From contig JBEIDF010000131.1 of the NCBI GenBank assembly GCA_040383605.1, positions 1-10,419 of the forward strand: a DNA stretch of 10,419 nucleotides. Reading direction: 5' to 3'. Positions within the stretch are counted from its first letter, which is position 1, and each line of letters opens with the position of its first letter. This DNA comes from M3007 sp040383605 (GTDB taxonomy: Bacteria > Bacteroidota > Bacteroidia > Chitinophagales > Saprospiraceae). The notes under the pieces were generated by a model. The model had not been told where the DNA came from and did not search any database. It saw nothing but the letters and a program-made list of their open reading frames with translations. Positions 8,265 to 10,419 of this stretch are shown here, piece after piece. The translations under genes and the position numbers were made by a program.

Positions 8265-8325
8265 AATTATATTTCTCGCTAATATGAAAGTCTTTTTTAT
8301 ATTAGCAGAGAATATAATTTTAGAC
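8259..8325 (+). repeat. AT-rich inverted repeat, 27-base arms with a 13-base loop, overlapping the phosphatase stop codon
   Basis: Left arm 8259-8285 begins gtctaaaattatatt and ends ctaatat; right arm 8299-8325 begins atattag and ends aatataattttagac. The outer 15 bases and inner 7 bases pair perfectly; only the 5-base middle (tctcg against cagag) pairs imperfectly. The loop, gaaagtctttttt, carries six T. Pairing continues patchily for about ten bases beyond both arms. Composition is far more AT-rich than the genes around it. In RNA this would be a very stable hairpin between the phosphatase and the export lipoprotein. It may be a transcript-processing or attenuation element, or a small MITE-like palindromic repeat inserted at the gene end. 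No flanking target duplication is evident. The structure is certain; the role is open. Confidence 0.85.
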
Positions 8326-8334
8326 ACGCTCTTA

Positions 8335-8370
8335 GCCGTCACCCTGCCGTATCAGGCGAACGGCGCTTTT
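8335..8370 (+). terminator. Small GC-rich hairpin followed by CTTTT, possible attenuator upstream of the export gene
   Basis: gccgt (8335-8339) can pair with acggc (8360-8364) around an inner cctg/cagg stem (8343-8346, 8353-8356). A second copy of gccgt (8346-8350) can pair with the same acggc, so two folds exclude each other. Four T follow at 8367-8370, a short tract. This could be a weak intrinsic terminator or leader structure. It ends 13 bases before the export gene's ATG. Short stems like this can arise by chance. Confidence 0.3.
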
Positions 8371-8383
8371 CCATAACGAGGAC

Positions 8384-9121
8384 ATGAACCGTTTTTTAGC
8401 ATTTATCTGTCTGTCGATTACCCTGGTTTTGGGGGCCTGTGCGCAGCACCGACAATTGGTTAGTTTCAACGAAGGTCCCGCCTTTGAAAGCCTGAGCCCG
8501 GATCAACCGGCCCCTGCGGTGCGTCTGCAGCCCGGCGATTGGGTTGAAATCCGGATCGCTGCCTCCGAACCGCCGACCAAACTCGCGCCTGCCCCGCCGG
8601 GAGACCGTCCAGAAATATACCGCTTGGACAAGCAGGGGCAACTGCGTCTGCCGCTGCTGGGGGCGGTTTTACTCGCCGGACTTCCGGAGGCGGAAGCGGA
8701 GGACACCCTGATGGCGCACCTGGGCAGATATATCCGGCAACCGGTCGTGCAACTCCGTTTGTATGGTATTCGCTTCACGGTACTGGGGGAGGTGGCCCGC
8801 CCCGGCGCTTTCACCCACCCCGGCGATCAGATCAACCTACTGGAGGCCCTTGGGACAGCCGGGGACATTGGGCCTTATGGCGACCGGCGGGGAATCTTGG
8901 TCATCCGGCACCGCGCCGGGAAACGCACATTTGCGCGACTCAATCTGCACGATCGTGCCGTGTTCGATTCGCCCTATTTTTACCTGCACCCCGGCGACGT
9001 GGTGATCGTAGAACCGATAAAAGGTAAAACCGGTATCACGGCAAACCCAGGCGACAAAATCCTGCAATGGGCTTTACCGATACTATCTTTCGCATCCCTG
9101 ATGGCCACTTTGTTGAAATAA
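8384..9121 (+). CDS. Wza/BexD-type polysaccharide export outer-membrane lipoprotein
   Basis: This is predicted to form the outer-membrane channel for capsule or exopolysaccharide. The 245 residues start with a lipoprotein signal peptide: basic MNR, a hydrophobic core, and the lipobox LGAC with Cys19 as the lipidated residue. The polysaccharide export (Poly_export) domain spans about 43-127, with LQPGDWVEIRI (48-58) and LRLPLLGAVLLAGL (87-100). One SLBB domain follows, about 130-178, with VLGEVARPGAF (133-143). Then comes LHPGDVVIVEP (201-211), the usual end of the second ring domain. Residues 226-244 form a hydrophobic C-terminal helix, in the place where Wza crosses the outer membrane. It is shorter than E. 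coli Wza (about 379), with fewer ring domains. It sits 119 bases after the phosphatase, behind two hairpins. Its stop shares a base with the next start (TAATG), so translation of the two is coupled. Confidence 0.92.
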   Translation: MNRFLAFICLSITLVLGACAQHRQLVSFNEGPAFESLSPDQPAPAVRLQPGDWVEIRIAASEPPTKLAPAPPGDRPEIYRLDKQGQLRLPLLGAVLLAGLPEAEAEDTLMAHLGRYIRQPVVQLRLYGIRFTVLGEVARPGAFTHPGDQINLLEALGTAGDIGPYGDRRGILVIRHRAGKRTFARLNLHDRAVFDSPYFYLHPGDVVIVEPIKGKTGITANPGDKILQWALPILSFASLMATLLK

Positions 9122-10419
9122 TGCAAGCGCAAAATATTGATTTAAAAACATTTGTCTATCGGTATATTATTCGATACTGGTACCTGTACCTCTTTTTTCT
9201 AAGTAGTGCGCTCACCCTGGCATGGCTCAAAATACGGTACGCCACCCCAATCTACCAGGTTCGAAGCACCCTGCTCATTGAAGACGAACAGAGTAAGAGT
9301 GCGTTTGTCAGCGAAGAAGCGATATTCAGAGACCTTGGCCTGCTGCAGGGCGGCCCGCGCGTATTAAATGAAATTCAAATTATCCGATCTAAGCCCATAA
9401 TGCAGCTAGTTATTGAGCGGCTTGGACTCGATGTAGAATACTACACCGTGGGGCGCGTGCGTACATCCGAATGCTACCCGCACGGCGCTGTGCTCGCCGC
9501 CGTCCACGAAGTGCTCGAATCGGGTTACGACCTGCCGTTTGGATTCAAAATCGTGGACTCGCTGTTTTACGATTTGACCCTGGCCGGAAACACGAGCCGA
9601 CGCCGATTCGGCGAACTGCTCGAATTGCCGCAGGGTAAATTTGTATTCACGCGCCGGGGAATGCCCGCCACAGAAAACGAGTATAAAATTATTTTCCGCC
9701 GGCCGGCCGCCTTAGCGGGCGCTTACGCAGGCAACCTGCAGGTAAATCTGATAAATAACTACTCGAGCGTACTGGAAATGAGCTTTAAAGGCCCCCTGCC
9801 CGCAAAAAGCGCCGATATTCTCAATACCCTGGCGGAAGTGTACAATGAAACCACGCTGGACGCCAAAAACCGGGTTGGGAAAAATACAATTCGGTTTATT
9901 GACGATCGATTGCAGTATCTCGCAGCTGAACTCGCGGAGGTGGAGTCGGGATTGGAAAACTATAAGCGCAAAAACGACATACCCACGGATATTTCCGCCT
10001 CGGTAGATTTGCTCTCCGATCAGATGCACGAGGCAAACGACCAGCTTGCGAAGGTTGCGCTGGAAATAAATCTGCTCAAGGCGCTTAAAACCTTTATTGC
10101 CGATCACCTTGCGTACGATGAGCCCGCGCCGGTAAATTTGCTGCCTGCCGACGAACAAATCCGACTGCTCACCGAACGTTACAACAGCCTTGTGTTCGAA
10201 AAAAACTGTGTTTTGGCGTACGCGACACCGGAAAACCCTGCGGCACAAAATCTGAACCAGCAAATTCTAACCCTTCGGCAAACGCTGTTGCAAACCATGG
10301 AACAGAACCTGGCAGCGCTGGAAATTAGCCTTCAGATGGCGCGCGAAAAAAGTGCGGCATTCGACCGTCAATTAAGTGCTTTTCCCGGAATAGAACGCGG
10401 TTTTTTAGAAGTAAAACGC
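9121..10419 (+). CDS. Wzc/Wzz-type polysaccharide co-polymerase, probable tyrosine autokinase (partial, C-terminus beyond right edge)
   Basis: The frame is open from the ATG at 9121 to the window edge, 433 codons without a stop. A short cytosolic N-terminus leads into a membrane segment at about 20-38 (rich in Tyr, Leu, Phe), then the Wzz-like periplasmic region, with YQVRSTLLIEDEQ (45-57) and the VLNEIQIIRSKPI stretch (81-93). Long helical, coiled-coil-like stretches span about 255-330 and 345-420. NPAAQNLNQQI (372-382) and FPGIERGFLEVKR (421-433) match the GNVR-type motif that normally precedes the second membrane helix. These proteins control chain length and join the Wza channel in the periplasm; most carry a C-terminal Walker-type tyrosine kinase, which would lie beyond the window. 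The CpsB-type phosphatase upstream supports a kinase version. An RNA-level overlap (TAATG) couples it to the export lipoprotein. Confidence 0.87.
   Translation, partial: MQAQNIDLKTFVYRYIIRYWYLYLFFLSSALTLAWLKIRYATPIYQVRSTLLIEDEQSKSAFVSEEAIFRDLGLLQGGPRVLNEIQIIRSKPIMQLVIERLGLDVEYYTVGRVRTSECYPHGAVLAAVHEVLESGYDLPFGFKIVDSLFYDLTLAGNTSRRRFGELLELPQGKFVFTRRGMPATENEYKIIFRRPAALAGAYAGNLQVNLINNYSSVLEMSFKGPLPAKSADILNTLAEVYNETTLDAKNRVGKNTIRFIDDRLQYLAAELAEVESGLENYKRKNDIPTDISASVDLLSDQMHEANDQLAKVALEINLLKALKTFIADHLAYDEPAPVNLLPADEQIRLLTERYNSLVFEKNCVLAYATPENPAAQNLNQQILTLRQTLLQTMEQNLAALEISLQMAREKSAAFDRQLSAFPGIERGFLEVKR

Overview
The window holds ordinary chromosomal DNA from a bacterium that is most likely a Bacteroidota member; a Saprospiria- or Cytophagia-like lineage with moderately high GC is my guess. 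The reasons are indirect. Start codons lack clear Shine-Dalgarno sequences, TAnnTTTG-like promoter boxes occur in the non-coding DNA, and the capsule genes combine a PHP-type phosphatase with a short Wza-like lipoprotein and a Wzc-like protein. No sequence search was possible.

Left part (1-2035, minus strand): a two-gene unit read leftwards. The first gene is a 531-residue polytopic membrane protein that looks like a GT-C (PMT/ArnT-like) glycosyltransferase. It is followed 5 bases later by a HAD-IB phosphatase that is cut by the left edge. Middle (2121-5819, plus strand): a complete, single-chain cobalamin-dependent methionine synthase (metH) with all four modules and all diagnostic residues. 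The 85-base gap between these divergent genes carries a 13-base perfect inverted repeat whose outer ends lie exactly 9 bases from each start codon, with a second palindrome at its centre.

Right part (5820-10419, plus strand): a roughly 400-base non-coding leader, then the start of an exopolysaccharide/capsule operon. The genes are a TviB/WbpO-type UDP-HexNAc 6-dehydrogenase (supplies a uronic acid sugar), a CpsB/YwqE-type PHP tyrosine phosphatase (expected to dephosphorylate the Wzc-type kinase), a Wza-type outer-membrane export lipoprotein, and a Wzc-type chain-length/export protein cut by the right edge. Spacing is 3 bases between the first two genes and a shared base (TAATG) between the last two. 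Between the phosphatase and the export lipoprotein lies a striking AT-rich 27-base-arm inverted repeat that includes the phosphatase stop codon, followed by a smaller GC-rich hairpin.

No novel multi-gene system is evident; all complete genes belong to known families. The signals most worth checking are the two inverted-repeat structures and the possible link of the HAD/GT-C pair to a polyprenyl-phosphate sugar donor pathway.
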